Below are positions 48,676-58,476 of a stretch of 64,000 nt of DNA, in pieces (the stretch's first letter is position 1; every line of letters begins with the position of its first letter). The stretch comes from an uncultured Winogradskyella sp. (lineage in GTDB: Bacteria; Bacteroidota; Bacteroidia; Flavobacteriales; Flavobacteriaceae). The DNA lies in the NCBI GenBank assembly GCA_913055905.1, contig CAJXLB010000002.1:310001-374000 (forward strand). The letters are read 5' to 3'. The translations under genes were made by a program, and so were the position numbers. The notes beneath the pieces were generated by a model, which searched no databases, was not told the origin of the DNA, and worked only from the letters and a program-made list of their open reading frames with translations.

Positions 48676-49536
48676 ATGATTTTAGTAACGGACGGTGGGT
48701 CTACAAAATGCGATTGGATAGCTATTGATGATACAGGAAAACGGCTCGCAGAAAAAATAAGGACAAAAGGATTAAACCCTGCAATTTTAACTGAGAAAAA
48801 ACTAAAGAAAATAATAAGCAGCAACGAAGAGTTGATGCGTTACAAATCTGACGTTACGCATATCTTTTTCTACGGTGCAGGTTGTGGTACTGAAAAACCA
48901 AGAACCATGCTTACCCACGTACTTCAGTTTTTGTTTTTAAATGCTCATATTGAAGTAAAGGAGGATACTATGGCAGCTGTAAGAGCATCACTTAATCATA
49001 ATGACGAAAAGGCCGTTGTTTGTATTATGGGAACAGGTTCTAATTGTAGCTATTTTAATGGTAGTACTTTAGAGCAACGTGTTGTGAGCTTAGGTTATAC
49101 GTTAATGGATGATGCCAGCGGAAATTATTATGGAAAACAGCTCATTAGGGATTATTACTTTAAAAAAATGCCCGAAACCATTAGGTTGGCGTTTGAGCAC
49201 AAGTATAATTTAGAAGCAGATTACATCAAATACAATCTCTATAAACAAGCTAATCCTAATGCCTATTTAGCAGGATTTGCAGAATTTATGTTTTTGAATA
49301 AGGATTCTGATTACATTAAGGAACTTATTAAAAGTGGGTTCAGACTCTTTACGGAAAATATGATCATGCAGTTTAAGGAGGAACTAAAAAGTTGTCCTGT
49401 GCATTTTGCAGGTTCCATTGCCTATTTCTCCAAAGAGGAGATTTTGGAAGTGGCAGAAGAATATGGCTTTAAGGTTGGAAATTTTATTCGTAGACCAATT
49501 GATGGCTTGGTAGAATATCACGTTAAAAATCTATAG
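48676..49536 (+). CDS. BadF/BadG/N-acetylglucosamine kinase-family ATPase
   Basis: 286 residues of the ASKHA fold. DGGSTKCDW (phosphate-1 motif) opens the protein, GTGSNCSYF is the phosphate-2 motif and HFAGSIAYF the adenosine region. Bacteroidota proteins of this type are usually annotated as N-acetylglucosamine kinases, but the family also includes 2-hydroxyglutaryl-CoA dehydratase activators, so the sugar is a guess; the surroundings (glycolysis, mgsA) favour a sugar kinase. The mgsA start codon follows its stop with no gap. Confidence 0.75.
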   Translation: MILVTDGGSTKCDWIAIDDTGKRLAEKIRTKGLNPAILTEKKLKKIISSNEELMRYKSDVTHIFFYGAGCGTEKPRTMLTHVLQFLFLNAHIEVKEDTMAAVRASLNHNDEKAVVCIMGTGSNCSYFNGSTLEQRVVSLGYTLMDDASGNYYGKQLIRDYYFKKMPETIRLAFEHKYNLEADYIKYNLYKQANPNAYLAGFAEFMFLNKDSDYIKELIKSGFRLFTENMIMQFKEELKSCPVHFAGSIAYFSKEEILEVAEEYGFKVGNFIRRPIDGLVEYHVKNL

Positions 49537-49899
49537 GTGGAAATTGCATTAATCGCACACGACGGTAAAAAAGCTGAGATGGTTCAGTTTTTAAATGCCC
49601 ATAGAGACATTCTTGAACAAAAAAAGGTCCAATTAGTGTCAACTGGCACTACTGGGAAAAATGTAAAAAAAGCGGGATTTGAAGTCAATGCACTACTTTC
49701 TGGTCCAATGGGAGGGGATGCCCAGATTGCTGCACGTGTAGCAGAAGGTCTGTGCCATATGGTGTTGTTTTTTAGGGACCCTTTGGATAAACATCCGCAC
49801 GAGCCCGATATTTTAATGCTTATGCGTTTATGTGATGTCCATAACGTACCTCTGGCCACAAATCCGGCTACAGCCGAACTATTAATTAGGGCGGTATAA
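49537..49899 (+). CDS. mgsA: Methylglyoxal synthase
   Basis: 120 residues. IALIAHDGKKAEM contains the phosphate-binding His/Asp/Lys, TGTTGKN binds phosphate, SGPMGGDAQI holds the catalytic Asp, and FFRDPLDKHPHEPDI is the family signature. It converts dihydroxyacetone phosphate to methylglyoxal and phosphate, a bypass when phosphate is short or sugar-phosphates build up. GTG start immediately after the sugar kinase stop (TAGGTG), so translation is coupled. Confidence 0.95.
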   Translation: MEIALIAHDGKKAEMVQFLNAHRDILEQKKVQLVSTGTTGKNVKKAGFEVNALLSGPMGGDAQIAARVAEGLCHMVLFFRDPLDKHPHEPDILMLMRLCDVHNVPLATNPATAELLIRAV

Positions 49900-49987
49900 A
49901 TGTTAATTGGCATGTTAATAAATGTGCTCCTGCTTGTTGTATAACTTATATTTTGGTTTTATCTTTGTGTCATAAATAAGAAAACGC

Positions 49988-50167
49988 ATGTTCGAATTTG
50001 ATCAATACTTAGGATTTTTAGCTTTTTTAACCATTCTTACTATTGGATTTTGGTTAATGATTTTTCTTTTAACCTTCGTAATCCCTTACTGGGTCTTTGG
50101 AGCATCCATTGAGCGTTTTAAAGAGATAAAAGCAGAGAAAAAAGCCAAGCGCGAAGCTGGTTTATAA
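49988..50167 (+). CDS. Small single-helix membrane protein
   Basis: 59 residues from ATG at 49988 to TAA at 50165. A long hydrophobic stretch (about 8-38) forms one or two membrane passes, followed by a basic, charged tail (ERFKEIKAEKKAKREAG). No family recognised. Evidence that it is real: codon use like the neighbours, typical short protein layout, and a strong terminator 24 bp downstream. It may be co-transcribed with mgsA, 88 bp upstream. Confidence 0.6.
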   Translation: MFEFDQYLGFLAFLTILTIGFWLMIFLLTFVIPYWVFGASIERFKEIKAEKKAKREAGL

Positions 50168-50190
50168 GCAAAGAACATATATTATAGATA

Positions 50191-50218
50191 AGAGCACCAA
50201 TGGTGCTCTTTTTTTTTT
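50191..50218 (+). terminator. Strong terminator after the small membrane gene
   Basis: AGAGCACC and GGTGCTCT pair perfectly around AAT, followed by a run of at least nine T. It closes the sugar kinase-mgsA-small membrane protein unit. Confidence 0.85.
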
Positions 50219-50505
50219 AAGCAAAATCGCTTGAGATGTTTTGTTTAGGTTTTTATCTTATTGTTGAAACAGGCGAAACGCATCATTTTCTATCACTTTT
50301 AATTCAACTATAAAACTATACTTTTAAACGATAAAGTAGGTTTGAATTCTAACCATTTACTGTCTTATTTCTATCTTTAAGTGCTATTAATCAACAATAT
50401 AAAAATGAGAATTGGTCGGATTTATTTCTCAGTATATTCTTCTGACTAATTTGAAATTTTGCTGTAGTATCTTAATTATCATTTAATATTTTTTGATTGT
50501 AGCCA

Positions 50506-50536
50506 TTTGCTAACAATTCCTGCCTTGTACATTTTG
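50506..50536 (+). promoter_or_regulatory. Candidate promoter of the T9SS protein gene
   Basis: TTTG (50506-50509) and TACATTTT (50528-50535, seven of eight matches to TAnnTTTG) are 18 bp apart. The ATG of the T9SS gene is 66 bp further. The rest of 50219-50601 is AT-rich with no gene I can identify. Confidence 0.4.
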
Positions 50537-50601
50537 TGCCTTCAAAACTTAATTACACACTTGAAGGAAATAATGTAGGTTGGATATAACGTATTTATAT
50601 T

Positions 50602-53600
50602 ATGAAAAGCTTAATGGTTTCAAGTTTTAAAGCACTTATTTTTTTATTAGTTGCACTGGCCTCTTTGCAAAATTTTCACGCCCAAAGTCCAGTTATAGAC
50701 ATTTGGTATGGAGACACTCAAGAATATGGTAATAATGGTGAGCCGCAAGTATGGTGTAATATTCTGGGTAATGTATCCGATACTGATGCTGGAAGTATTA
50801 CATCCCTTAATTACAGTTTGAATGGTGGCTCAACTGTTGATTTAGAAATTGGCCCAGACAATAGACGTCTTGAGAATATTGGCGATTTTAATGTGGACTT
50901 AAATGTCAATGATCTAGTTCCAGGTTCAAATACCGTAGAAATAACTGCTATAGACAATGACTCAAATACTACTACTAAGACCGTGACTATTAACTACACG
51001 GATGGTAATCTTTGGCCGATTCCATATACTATTGATTGGAGTTCATTAAATGATATCACAGAAATAAATAATGTAAGCCATGTGGTTGACGGAAAGTTTG
51101 AACTAACTGCTAACGGCATAAGGACAGCCGAACCTGGATATGATCGCTTGATTGCCTTAGGCGATAAAACATCAACCAATTATGAAGTTTTGGTGCCCAT
51201 AACCATTCATAGTATGCCAGGTGATGGTGGTGTAGGTGTTTTATTGCGTTGGAAAGGGCATACAGCCGCACCAGTTTCCTGTGATCAACCACAATGTGGT
51301 TGGGTGCCCAATGGCGCAATTTCTTGGTTTCGTGCAAATCGATTAGAATTTTATCAAGGAAACAGCGAGAGCTTTACGCCTCAACTAGAGGTAACTTATA
51401 TGTTCCGGACTTCTGTAGACACAGATGCAGCAACAGGTAGTACCAATTATCGCATTAAATTTTGGGAACAGGGCACACCAGAACCAACAGCTTGGAATTT
51501 AGAACAAACTGAGGGATCTTCAAATTTGCAAGAAGGCTCGTTAATGTTAATAGCACATAAAGCCGATGTAACGTTTGGTGATGTTATAGTGACACCTGGT
51601 TCACTTTCTATTACTAATGTCCAGACCCAATTAGCAAATAACAATACGGAAGCCACGATTACGTGGACGACTAACCAGCCGACTACAAGCCGAATTGATT
51701 ATGGAATTACTGAGTCCTACGTAAATTTTGTTGAAGACTTAAATTTAGTGACATCACATTCGGTCACCCTAACAGGTTTAACACCAGAGACCATCTATCA
51801 ATACCAGATTTCTGGTTTAAATGCTGCTTCAGAATCAATAGCGACCTCAAACCGTGTGCTTTCAACTTTTACTTCAGGGATAGTCTCAGATGATTTTTGT
51901 GACAACACCCTAAATCCTGCTTGGACCTTCGATAACCCTTTAGGTGATGCCAATTATCAATTGACAGGTTCAGGTACGTCGGATGCCTTTTTAGAAATTT
52001 CCGTACCTGCAGGAACTGAACATGAAATCTATGATACAGGAATTCAAGCGCCCAATCTCATGCAGACGATGAGTAACACTGACTTTGAAGTAGAAGTGAA
52101 ATTTGAATCGGGTGTCGTAGCCCCACAATACCAAGAACAGGGCATTCTCGTAAAGGAAAGTGACACACGCTACTTGCGTTTTGAGTTTTATAGTAAAAAT
52201 GACAATCAGACTTATGTATATTCACAGGCATTTAATCTACCTACTTTTGAAGACTATTATGTTAATACTCCTATTTATATAGAGGGAACAGCACCGCTCT
52301 ACATGCGAGTTAAACGGGAGGGAAATCAATGGACATTAAGCTATTCCGATGATGGTACTAACTTTACGGTAGGAGCTTCATTTGTTAATGACTTGGTACC
52401 CACAGAAATAGGGCCTTATGCAGGTAATGCTATTGGTAACAATTCACCAGCGCATACCGCAAAAATTGATTATTTTTTAAACTTAGATGATCCAATCATT
52501 ACTGAAGATGGATGCAATGCACCGCAATCTCCTGTCCTTGCTGAAATTGGTAACCAATCGATTATAGAAGGAAGTAGCTTACCATTGACATTAAGTGCAA
52601 CCGATGGCGATGGCAATGATGCCGACATCGTGTTTTCAGAATCAGGGTTACCAAGTTTTGCGACTTTGACCAACAATAATGACGGAACAGCTACATTAAG
52701 CATAGATCCACAACTTGGGGATTTTGGTACGTATACCGTTACAATTACAGTAACAGATAGTGATGGTCTTACGGATGAAGAGACCTTTGATATAATTGTC
52801 AGTTCAGGAACGATTTCAAGTCTTGTGTCTGATGATTTCTGCGATGATGAACTTAACCCTGTTTGGACTTTTGTAGATCCTCAATTGGATGGATCCTTTG
52901 CGCTTAGTGGCTCAGGTACTTCAGATGCTTATTTGGAAATTTCTGTTCCAGGAGGGTCTGAACATCAAATGTGGACAGCCGGAATTCAGGCGCCTCATGT
53001 CATACAGGCTTGTAACAATACCGATTTTGAGATAGAAGTTAAATTGGATTCTGGTGTAAATGCGCCTCAATATCAAGAACAGGGGATTTTAATAAAACAA
53101 GATGAATCCAATTTTTTACGGTTTGAATTTTATAGTACAAATTCCAATACAATTATTTATGCAGCAGTTTTGGCGGGTGCAACTGTTGATGAGATAGTAG
53201 CTACTCAAACAGAAGCTAATACAATTGGATCTACGAACATTTTTCCGCTATACATGCGTGTTAAACGCGAGGGTGATCTATGGACGCAAACCTATTCTTT
53301 TGACGGACAGAATTGGTTACAACCGAATCCGACCGATCCAAACAGTGGAGTATTTACACATGCAATGACGGTAACTAGTGTTGGTCTTTACAGTGGGAAT
53401 GCCTTAAGTAACGGGTCTCCTGCTCATATGGCTCAGTTTGATTATTTTAAAAATCTAGCCGACCCTATAGTGAATGAGGATAGTTGTTGTATTACAACAA
53501 CAGCCGCAACATGGAATGGTTCGGTATCTTCAGATTGGAATGACCAAAACAACTGGACACCAGCAGTTGTACCTTCCATTTGTTCTGAGTTAACCATACC

Positions 53601-55161
53601 AACAACCACTAATGCTCCTGAAATTTCAGGGGATGTTACAGTAAAAGATGCAGTTCTTAATAGTGGTGCCAACATGGTCGTTCCTGCAGGAACTACGTTA
53701 ACAATTACTGGCGATTTAACCATGTTTTCTGATTCCGATACCTTTTCAGGATTGGTAGTCTATGGAGACGCAACTATAGAAGGAACAACCAAATACCATC
53801 GTTATACGAATGCAAATCTTAGTGGTAACGGTAACGATTTAATAGCACCACCACTTGCAGGTCAAACTTGGTCATCATTTTTAACAAATGATAGTAATCA
53901 TAACGCAAACACCCTTTTAAATGATGGTGTGGCAGTACCAAATACGCAATATTTATTCGGACCTTTTGAAAAAGGAGCGACAGATGACTATATCATCTAT
54001 AATCACAGTGACGATGTTACGTTACTTTCAGGAATAGGTTATCGTGCGGGAACAAATACAGCCCAAGGTGGAGGAAACGGAGACCGCTTGATTTTTACAG
54101 GACAATTATTGACAACTGCTCTCGAAGTTGATATTACAGATGAACTCACAGGTGCCTTTCATCAGTGGAATTTAATAGGTAATCCTTATCCCGCTTATTT
54201 AGATGTTGAAGCATTTTTAAATCATGAGGTAAGCCCAGGAGTAACCAATTTAAGTTTGTTAACGGACCCTGAGGCTGCCATCTATGGTTATAATTCGAGT
54301 GAGAATGGAAGTATATGGAGTGTTGTAAATTTAGTGGATGGTCCGCGTCTTATTGCACCAGGACAAGGCTTTTTTGTTTCATCTAAAAACCAGATCGGAC
54401 AAATTGAATTCACCAAGGATATGCAGGTTTCGGGAGATTCAGATGATTTTATTGCGGGACGATCCACTCAGGAACTGAATTTTATGAAATTAAAGGCTTC
54501 GGCTAGTTCTGCAAGTTCTATTATATCAATCTATTTTCATGAAAACGGGACGTCAGGGTTAGATGCTGGCTATGATGCAGCAGCATTTGGAGGAATAGTA
54601 CCAGATTTTTCACTGTTTTCTCAATTAGTAGATGATAATGAAGGCCTCCCGATGGTAGTCCAAACCTTAAATGCTGGTGATGTTGGTAACGCTATTATTC
54701 CATTAGCGTTTTATGCATCTCAAGGTCAACAAGTGAATTTTAGTATCGAAGAGATTCAGCTTCCACCCAACATAGAGGTGTATCTAGAAGATAATGTTAA
54801 CAATACATTCACGTTACTTAACACTTCAGATTATATATGGACTACAGAAAGCGAGATAAATGGGGCGGGACGATTCTTTTTACATTTCTCCTCAGGAGCC
54901 CTATCAATAGAAGAGGCCTTATTTGAAAGTCTCAATATTTATGTGAATCAGAATGAGCGTAACATAATTATTGAAGGTGAAGTACCAAATAAAACCAGTG
55001 TCTCAGTTTACGATTTGTTAGGAAGGGAGGTCTTGACCCAAGACCTTGATTCTAGTCTTAATAAACAAAGCTTAGATGTAAGCACAATTAGCTCAAGTGT
55101 TTACATTGTAAAACTTAATAATAACGGCCAAGAATTGAGAAGAAAGGTTATATTGAGATAA
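50602..55161 (+). CDS. Multidomain cell-surface protein with T9SS type A sorting domain
   Basis: 1519 residues. Signal peptide (ends near NFHAQ), an Ig-like segment, a concanavalin-like region (about 130-330), a fibronectin type III domain (about 335-420), then two copies of a ~210-residue concanavalin A-like domain with SDDFC, QYQEQGIL and RFEFYS motifs (about 428-640 and 742-965) separated by a cadherin-like Ig domain with repeated acidic turns (Ca2+ binding possible). A further ~450 residues precede the C-terminal sorting domain (VSVYDLLGREVLTQ... VYIVKLNNNGQ), recognised and cleaved by the type IX secretion machinery. Adhesion or polysaccharide binding is a reasonable guess; no catalytic motif was found. 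Confidence 0.88.
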   Translation: MKSLMVSSFKALIFLLVALASLQNFHAQSPVIDIWYGDTQEYGNNGEPQVWCNILGNVSDTDAGSITSLNYSLNGGSTVDLEIGPDNRRLENIGDFNVDLNVNDLVPGSNTVEITAIDNDSNTTTKTVTINYTDGNLWPIPYTIDWSSLNDITEINNVSHVVDGKFELTANGIRTAEPGYDRLIALGDKTSTNYEVLVPITIHSMPGDGGVGVLLRWKGHTAAPVSCDQPQCGWVPNGAISWFRANRLEFYQGNSESFTPQLEVTYMFRTSVDTDAATGSTNYRIKFWEQGTPEPTAWNLEQTEGSSNLQEGSLMLIAHKADVTFGDVIVTPGSLSITNVQTQLANNNTEATITWTTNQPTTSRIDYGITESYVNFVEDLNLVTSHSVTLTGLTPETIYQYQISGLNAASESIATSNRVLSTFTSGIVSDDFCDNTLNPAWTFDNPLGDANYQLTGSGTSDAFLEISVPAGTEHEIYDTGIQAPNLMQTMSNTDFEVEVKFESGVVAPQYQEQGILVKESDTRYLRFEFYSKNDNQTYVYSQAFNLPTFEDYYVNTPIYIEGTAPLYMRVKREGNQWTLSYSDDGTNFTVGASFVNDLVPTEIGPYAGNAIGNNSPAHTAKIDYFLNLDDPIITEDGCNAPQSPVLAEIGNQSIIEGSSLPLTLSATDGDGNDADIVFSESGLPSFATLTNNNDGTATLSIDPQLGDFGTYTVTITVTDSDGLTDEETFDIIVSSGTISSLVSDDFCDDELNPVWTFVDPQLDGSFALSGSGTSDAYLEISVPGGSEHQMWTAGIQAPHVIQACNNTDFEIEVKLDSGVNAPQYQEQGILIKQDESNFLRFEFYSTNSNTIIYAAVLAGATVDEIVATQTEANTIGSTNIFPLYMRVKREGDLWTQTYSFDGQNWLQPNPTDPNSGVFTHAMTVTSVGLYSGNALSNGSPAHMAQFDYFKNLADPIVNEDSCCITTTAATWNGSVSSDWNDQNNWTPAVVPSICSELTIPTTTNAPEISGDVTVKDAVLNSGANMVVPAGTTLTITGDLTMFSDSDTFSGLVVYGDATIEGTTKYHRYTNANLSGNGNDLIAPPLAGQTWSSFLTNDSNHNANTLLNDGVAVPNTQYLFGPFEKGATDDYIIYNHSDDVTLLSGIGYRAGTNTAQGGGNGDRLIFTGQLLTTALEVDITDELTGAFHQWNLIGNPYPAYLDVEAFLNHEVSPGVTNLSLLTDPEAAIYGYNSSENGSIWSVVNLVDGPRLIAPGQGFFVSSKNQIGQIEFTKDMQVSGDSDDFIAGRSTQELNFMKLKASASSASSIISIYFHENGTSGLDAGYDAAAFGGIVPDFSLFSQLVDDNEGLPMVVQTLNAGDVGNAIIPLAFYASQGQQVNFSIEEIQLPPNIEVYLEDNVNNTFTLLNTSDYIWTTESEINGAGRFFLHFSSGALSIEEALFESLNIYVNQNERNIIIEGEVPNKTSVSVYDLLGREVLTQDLDSSLNKQSLDVSTISSSVYIVKLNNNGQELRRKVILR
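51886..52515 (+). repeat. Internal domain duplication, copy 1 (concanavalin A-like)
   Basis: Protein-level repeat within the T9SS gene; shares the SDDFCD, QYQEQGIL and LRFEFYS patterns and the closing GN-AHTA-IDYF pattern with the copy at 52828. DNA identity has drifted, so the duplication is old. Confidence 0.65.
52828..53490 (+). repeat. Internal domain duplication, copy 2 (concanavalin A-like)
   Basis: Second copy of the domain starting at 51886, with matching motif order and a slightly longer insertion (about 10 residues). The Ig-like cadherin-type domain lies between the two copies. Confidence 0.65.
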
Positions 55162-55273
55162 GCAGATGATTAAATCTATAGTTTTTAAACGTGGTCTATT
55201 ATCACGTTTCAAAGTCATAGACCTTAGTAGCTAATTCTATTTGTGAATGTCAGTTTTAGTTTACATAGAATAA

Positions 55274-55307
55274 AAAAGGTGGTTAATCTTAAAATTTACC
55301 ACCTTTT
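55274..55307. terminator. Terminator after the T9SS protein gene
   Basis: AAAAGGTGGT and ACCACCTTTT arms form an inverted repeat around a ~14-base loop. A-rich and T-rich flanks on each side would let it work in both directions. It lies about 110 bp after the stop. Confidence 0.7.
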
Positions 55308-55355
55308 CTTTAATTTTAAATCGTGTAAATTTAATTACCCTAACAATTCCAGTTC

Positions 55356-56696
55356 ATGAAGAAATATTTACTGCTATTAAGCCTATTGACCTTTTGTTTA
55401 AGTCAAGCCCAACAAATCCTTCCACAGCGCCAACGTGCAGAAGTAATTGATAATATTTTAAAAGACCGTTTTGACAATCTCTTGCCCACATTGATGGATA
55501 ATTCTGGTTTTGATATGTGGATTTTAATTTCACGGGAATATAATGAAGACCCAGTACTTAAAACTATGCTGCCTGCTACATGGTTAAATGCAAGGCGGCG
55601 CACCATCCTCGTTTTTTATAGGGATAAAGACAATAATACTCTAGAAAAGCTTGCCGTGGCGCGTTATAATTTTGGAGAAAATATTATGTCGGCATGGGAC
55701 AAGGATAAGCAGCCAGACCAATGGAAGAGACTCATGGAGATTATAGAAGAGCGACAACCTAAATCCATAGGTTTAAATTATTCAGACCACTTTAATATCT
55801 GTGATGGTATCGTTAAAACGGATTATGAAGCTTTTATGGACTATCTACCTCAAAAATATAAGTCAAGAGTCCAATCCGCTGAAAAATTGGCCATCTCATG
55901 GATCGAAACGCGAACAGAGAAAGAAATGATTATTTACAATCAGTTGGTTGATATAACCCATGATATTATTGCAGAGGCATTTTCGGAAAAAGTGATTACT
56001 CCAGGTGTGACCACAACCACAGACGTAGAGTGGTGGATGCGCGATAAAATAACAGCTTTAGGATTAAAAACTTGGTTTCATCCTACGGTTGATGTACAGC
56101 GAACCGCAGAAGAATTGGGTAACCATTTATATGCTTTTTCCAATAGGCCTGAAAATATGGTCATTCTTCCTGGAGATTTATTGCATTGCGATATTGGGAT
56201 TACCTACCTTAGATTAAATACAGACTGTCAAGAGCTCGCTTATGTTCTAAAACCAACGGAAACGGAAGCTCCAGATTTCTTGGTGGAAGCCCTTAAAAAA
56301 GGAAATAGGGTTCAGGATATTTTTACATCAAACTTTAAAACAGGAAAAACAGGCAATACCATTTTAAAGGAATCTCTCGAACAGGCTAAAGCCGAAGGTC
56401 TACGACCAGCCATATACACACACCCTTTGGGCTCTTATGGCCATTCTTCGGGAACGACCTTAGGTATGTGGGACGCTCAAAATGGTGTGCCTGTCAATGG
56501 TGATTATCCGTTACTTGAGAATACGGTTTACGCCATTGAATTGAATACCACGGTTAATTTACCGGAGTGGAAACGAGATATTCGGGTCATGCTCGAAGAA
56601 GCCGGGTTTTGGGGACCCAATGGCTTCAGATATGTGAATGGAAGGCAAACGAAATTGTTAACCGTTCCAAGAGTTAAATCACATCAGGGAAATTAA
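55356..56696 (+). CDS. Exported M24-family metallopeptidase (Xaa-Pro aminopeptidase-like)
   Basis: 446 residues with signal peptide (ends near LSQAQ). Creatinase/aminopeptidase N-terminal domain then a pita-bread catalytic domain. All five metal ligand positions are seen: Asp279 (LLHCDIG), Asp290 (NTDCQ), His in YGHSSG, Glu in AIELN and Glu in RVMLEE. Thus it should bind two metal ions and cleave peptides, perhaps X-Pro dipeptides, in the periplasm. The stop overlaps that of the convergent carboxylase gene by 4 bp. Confidence 0.85.
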   Translation: MKKYLLLLSLLTFCLSQAQQILPQRQRAEVIDNILKDRFDNLLPTLMDNSGFDMWILISREYNEDPVLKTMLPATWLNARRRTILVFYRDKDNNTLEKLAVARYNFGENIMSAWDKDKQPDQWKRLMEIIEERQPKSIGLNYSDHFNICDGIVKTDYEAFMDYLPQKYKSRVQSAEKLAISWIETRTEKEMIIYNQLVDITHDIIAEAFSEKVITPGVTTTTDVEWWMRDKITALGLKTWFHPTVDVQRTAEELGNHLYAFSNRPENMVILPGDLLHCDIGITYLRLNTDCQELAYVLKPTETEAPDFLVEALKKGNRVQDIFTSNFKTGKTGNTILKESLEQAKAEGLRPAIYTHPLGSYGHSSGTTLGMWDAQNGVPVNGDYPLLENTVYAIELNTTVNLPEWKRDIRVMLEEAGFWGPNGFRYVNGRQTKLLTVPRVKSHQGN

Positions 56697-58336
56697 ACCT
56701 GAAGCACACCCATATTAAAAGGCTTTTCAATAGGAGCGTGGTTTGCCGCTTCAATACCCATACTGATCCAAGTTCTGGTATCTAGCGGGTCTATAACAGC
56801 ATCGGTCCATAATCGTGCAGCAGCATAATATGGAGACACCTGATTATCGTAACGTGACTTTATTTTATTGAAAAGCTCTTCTTCCTTTTCTTTTGTAATG
56901 GTTTCACCTTTCTTTTTTAATGAAGCCGTTTCAATTTGCAGAAGTACCTTTGCTGCAGAATTTCCGCTCATTACGGCTAGTTCTGCACTAGGCCAGGCTA
57001 CGATTAACCTCGGGTCATAAGCTTTACCACACATGGCGTAATTCCCAGCTCCATAGCTGTTGCCAACTACAATCGTGAATTTAGGGACGACGGAATTACT
57101 CACAGCGTTAACCATTTTGGCACCATCCTTTATAATTCCTGCGTGTTCAGACTTGCTTCCAACCATGAAACCAGTGACATCTTGTAAAAACACCAAGGGG
57201 ATTTTTTTCTGATTACAATTGGCAATAAAACGTGTGGCCTTATCTGCCGAATCATTATAGATAACGCCTCCAAACTGCATTTCACTAGGTTTGGTCTTGG
57301 CTCCTGTGGATTTTACAATCTGTCTTTGGTTCGCTACAATTCCAACTGCCCAACCATCAATACGTGCATAAGCTGTTATAATGGTTTTGCCATAGCCTTC
57401 CTTGTATTCTTCAAATTCAGAATTATCCACAAGGCGCTTGATAATTTCCTTCATGTCGTACTGGTCTGCTCGACTTTTTGGAAGGATGCCATAAATATCT
57501 TCTTGCTTTTCTTTTGGCTTTACCGATTTGATTCTATTGAAACCGGCTTTATCAAATTCACCGATTTTATCCACAATATTTTTAATGGTGTCTAAGGCAT
57601 CTTTATCATCCTTGGCCTTATAATCTGTAACACCCGAAATCTCACAATGAGTTGTGGCACCGCCTAATGTTTCGTTATCGATAGATTCTCCAATGGCAGC
57701 TTTTACTAAGTAGCTTCCGGCTAGGAAAATACTACCTGTTTTATCTACAATTAAGGCTTCATCACTCATTATGGGCAAGTAGGCACCACCAGCAACACAG
57801 CTTCCCATGACGGCAGCTATTTGAGTGATACCCATACTGCTCATTATGGCATTGTTTCTAAAAATACGGCCAAAATGTTCCTTGTCTGGGAATATTTCAT
57901 CCTGCATGGGGAGAAATACACCAGCACTATCAACAAGATAGATAATAGGCAATCTATTTTCAATAGCTATTTCTTGTGCTCTTAAATTCTTTTTTCCTGT
58001 TATGGGAAACCAGGCACCGGCTTTTACCGTAGCATCATTGGCTACAACAATACATTGCTTACCTTTCACATAACCAATTTTTACAACAACACCGCCAGAA
58101 GGGCATCCGCCATAATCCTCATACATAGCATCACCAGCAAAAGCACCAATTTCAATAGATGCTGCCTTAGGATCTAAAAGATAGTCTATACGCTCTCTTG
58201 CTGTCATTTTTCCTTTGCTGTGATGCTTCTCTATACTTTTAGTGCCACCGCCCATTTTAATTTTGGCTAGACGTCTTTTTAATTCAGACACCAACAATTT
58301 GTTATGGTCTTCGTTCTTGTTGAATTTTAAATCCAT
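56693..58336 (-). CDS. Acyl-CoA carboxylase carboxyltransferase (beta) subunit
   Basis: 547 residues. I start at the ATG at 58336 (MDLKFNKNED) rather than the upstream in-frame Met at 58369, because the added 11 residues are not family-like. Carboxyltransferase N and C halves carry GGCPSGGVVV, VDSAGVFLPMQ, GSCVAGGAYLP and QDVTGFMVG, matching propionyl-/methylcrotonyl-CoA carboxylase beta chains. The biotin-carrying alpha subunit is not in the window. The substrate (propionyl-, methylcrotonyl- or geranyl-CoA) cannot be chosen with confidence. Divergent from the FMN reductase operon, with its operator-like region in the 140-bp gap. Confidence 0.9.
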   Translation of the reverse strand: MDLKFNKNEDHNKLLVSELKRRLAKIKMGGGTKSIEKHHSKGKMTARERIDYLLDPKAASIEIGAFAGDAMYEDYGGCPSGGVVVKIGYVKGKQCIVVANDATVKAGAWFPITGKKNLRAQEIAIENRLPIIYLVDSAGVFLPMQDEIFPDKEHFGRIFRNNAIMSSMGITQIAAVMGSCVAGGAYLPIMSDEALIVDKTGSIFLAGSYLVKAAIGESIDNETLGGATTHCEISGVTDYKAKDDKDALDTIKNIVDKIGEFDKAGFNRIKSVKPKEKQEDIYGILPKSRADQYDMKEIIKRLVDNSEFEEYKEGYGKTIITAYARIDGWAVGIVANQRQIVKSTGAKTKPSEMQFGGVIYNDSADKATRFIANCNQKKIPLVFLQDVTGFMVGSKSEHAGIIKDGAKMVNAVSNSVVPKFTIVVGNSYGAGNYAMCGKAYDPRLIVAWPSAELAVMSGNSAAKVLLQIETASLKKKGETITKEKEEELFNKIKSRYDNQVSPYYAAARLWTDAVIDPLDTRTWISMGIEAANHAPIEKPFNMGVLQV

Positions 58337-58412
58337 TGAAATGTATTTGTGCACGAATTTACAAAACATTAGGCTTGCGCAATTATCAATTTATCTAAAT
58401 GAAACGTTAAAA

Positions 58413-58455
58413 ATATATTACATGGTATTATATTCCATGGAATATATTATCTTTG
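58413..58455 (+). promoter_or_regulatory. Palindromic operator-like site and -7 box of the FMN reductase/MarR operon
   Basis: TATTCCATGGAATA (58431-58444) is a perfect 14-bp palindrome. ATATATTA is repeated directly at 58413 and 58442. TATCTTTG (58448-58455) matches TAnnTTTG and lies 22 bp before the ATG of the FMN reductase. No good -33 box is present: the palindrome lies where it would be. MarR proteins bind such palindromes, and the operon encodes one, so autoregulation is inferred. Confidence 0.55.
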
Positions 58456-58476
58456 TCACAACTAAAAACAAAACAT

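Noticed and set aside
56693-56696. Overlapping convergent stop codons (TTAA) of peptidase and carboxylase genes
   Set aside because: The overlap is real but common in compact genomes; no special meaning.
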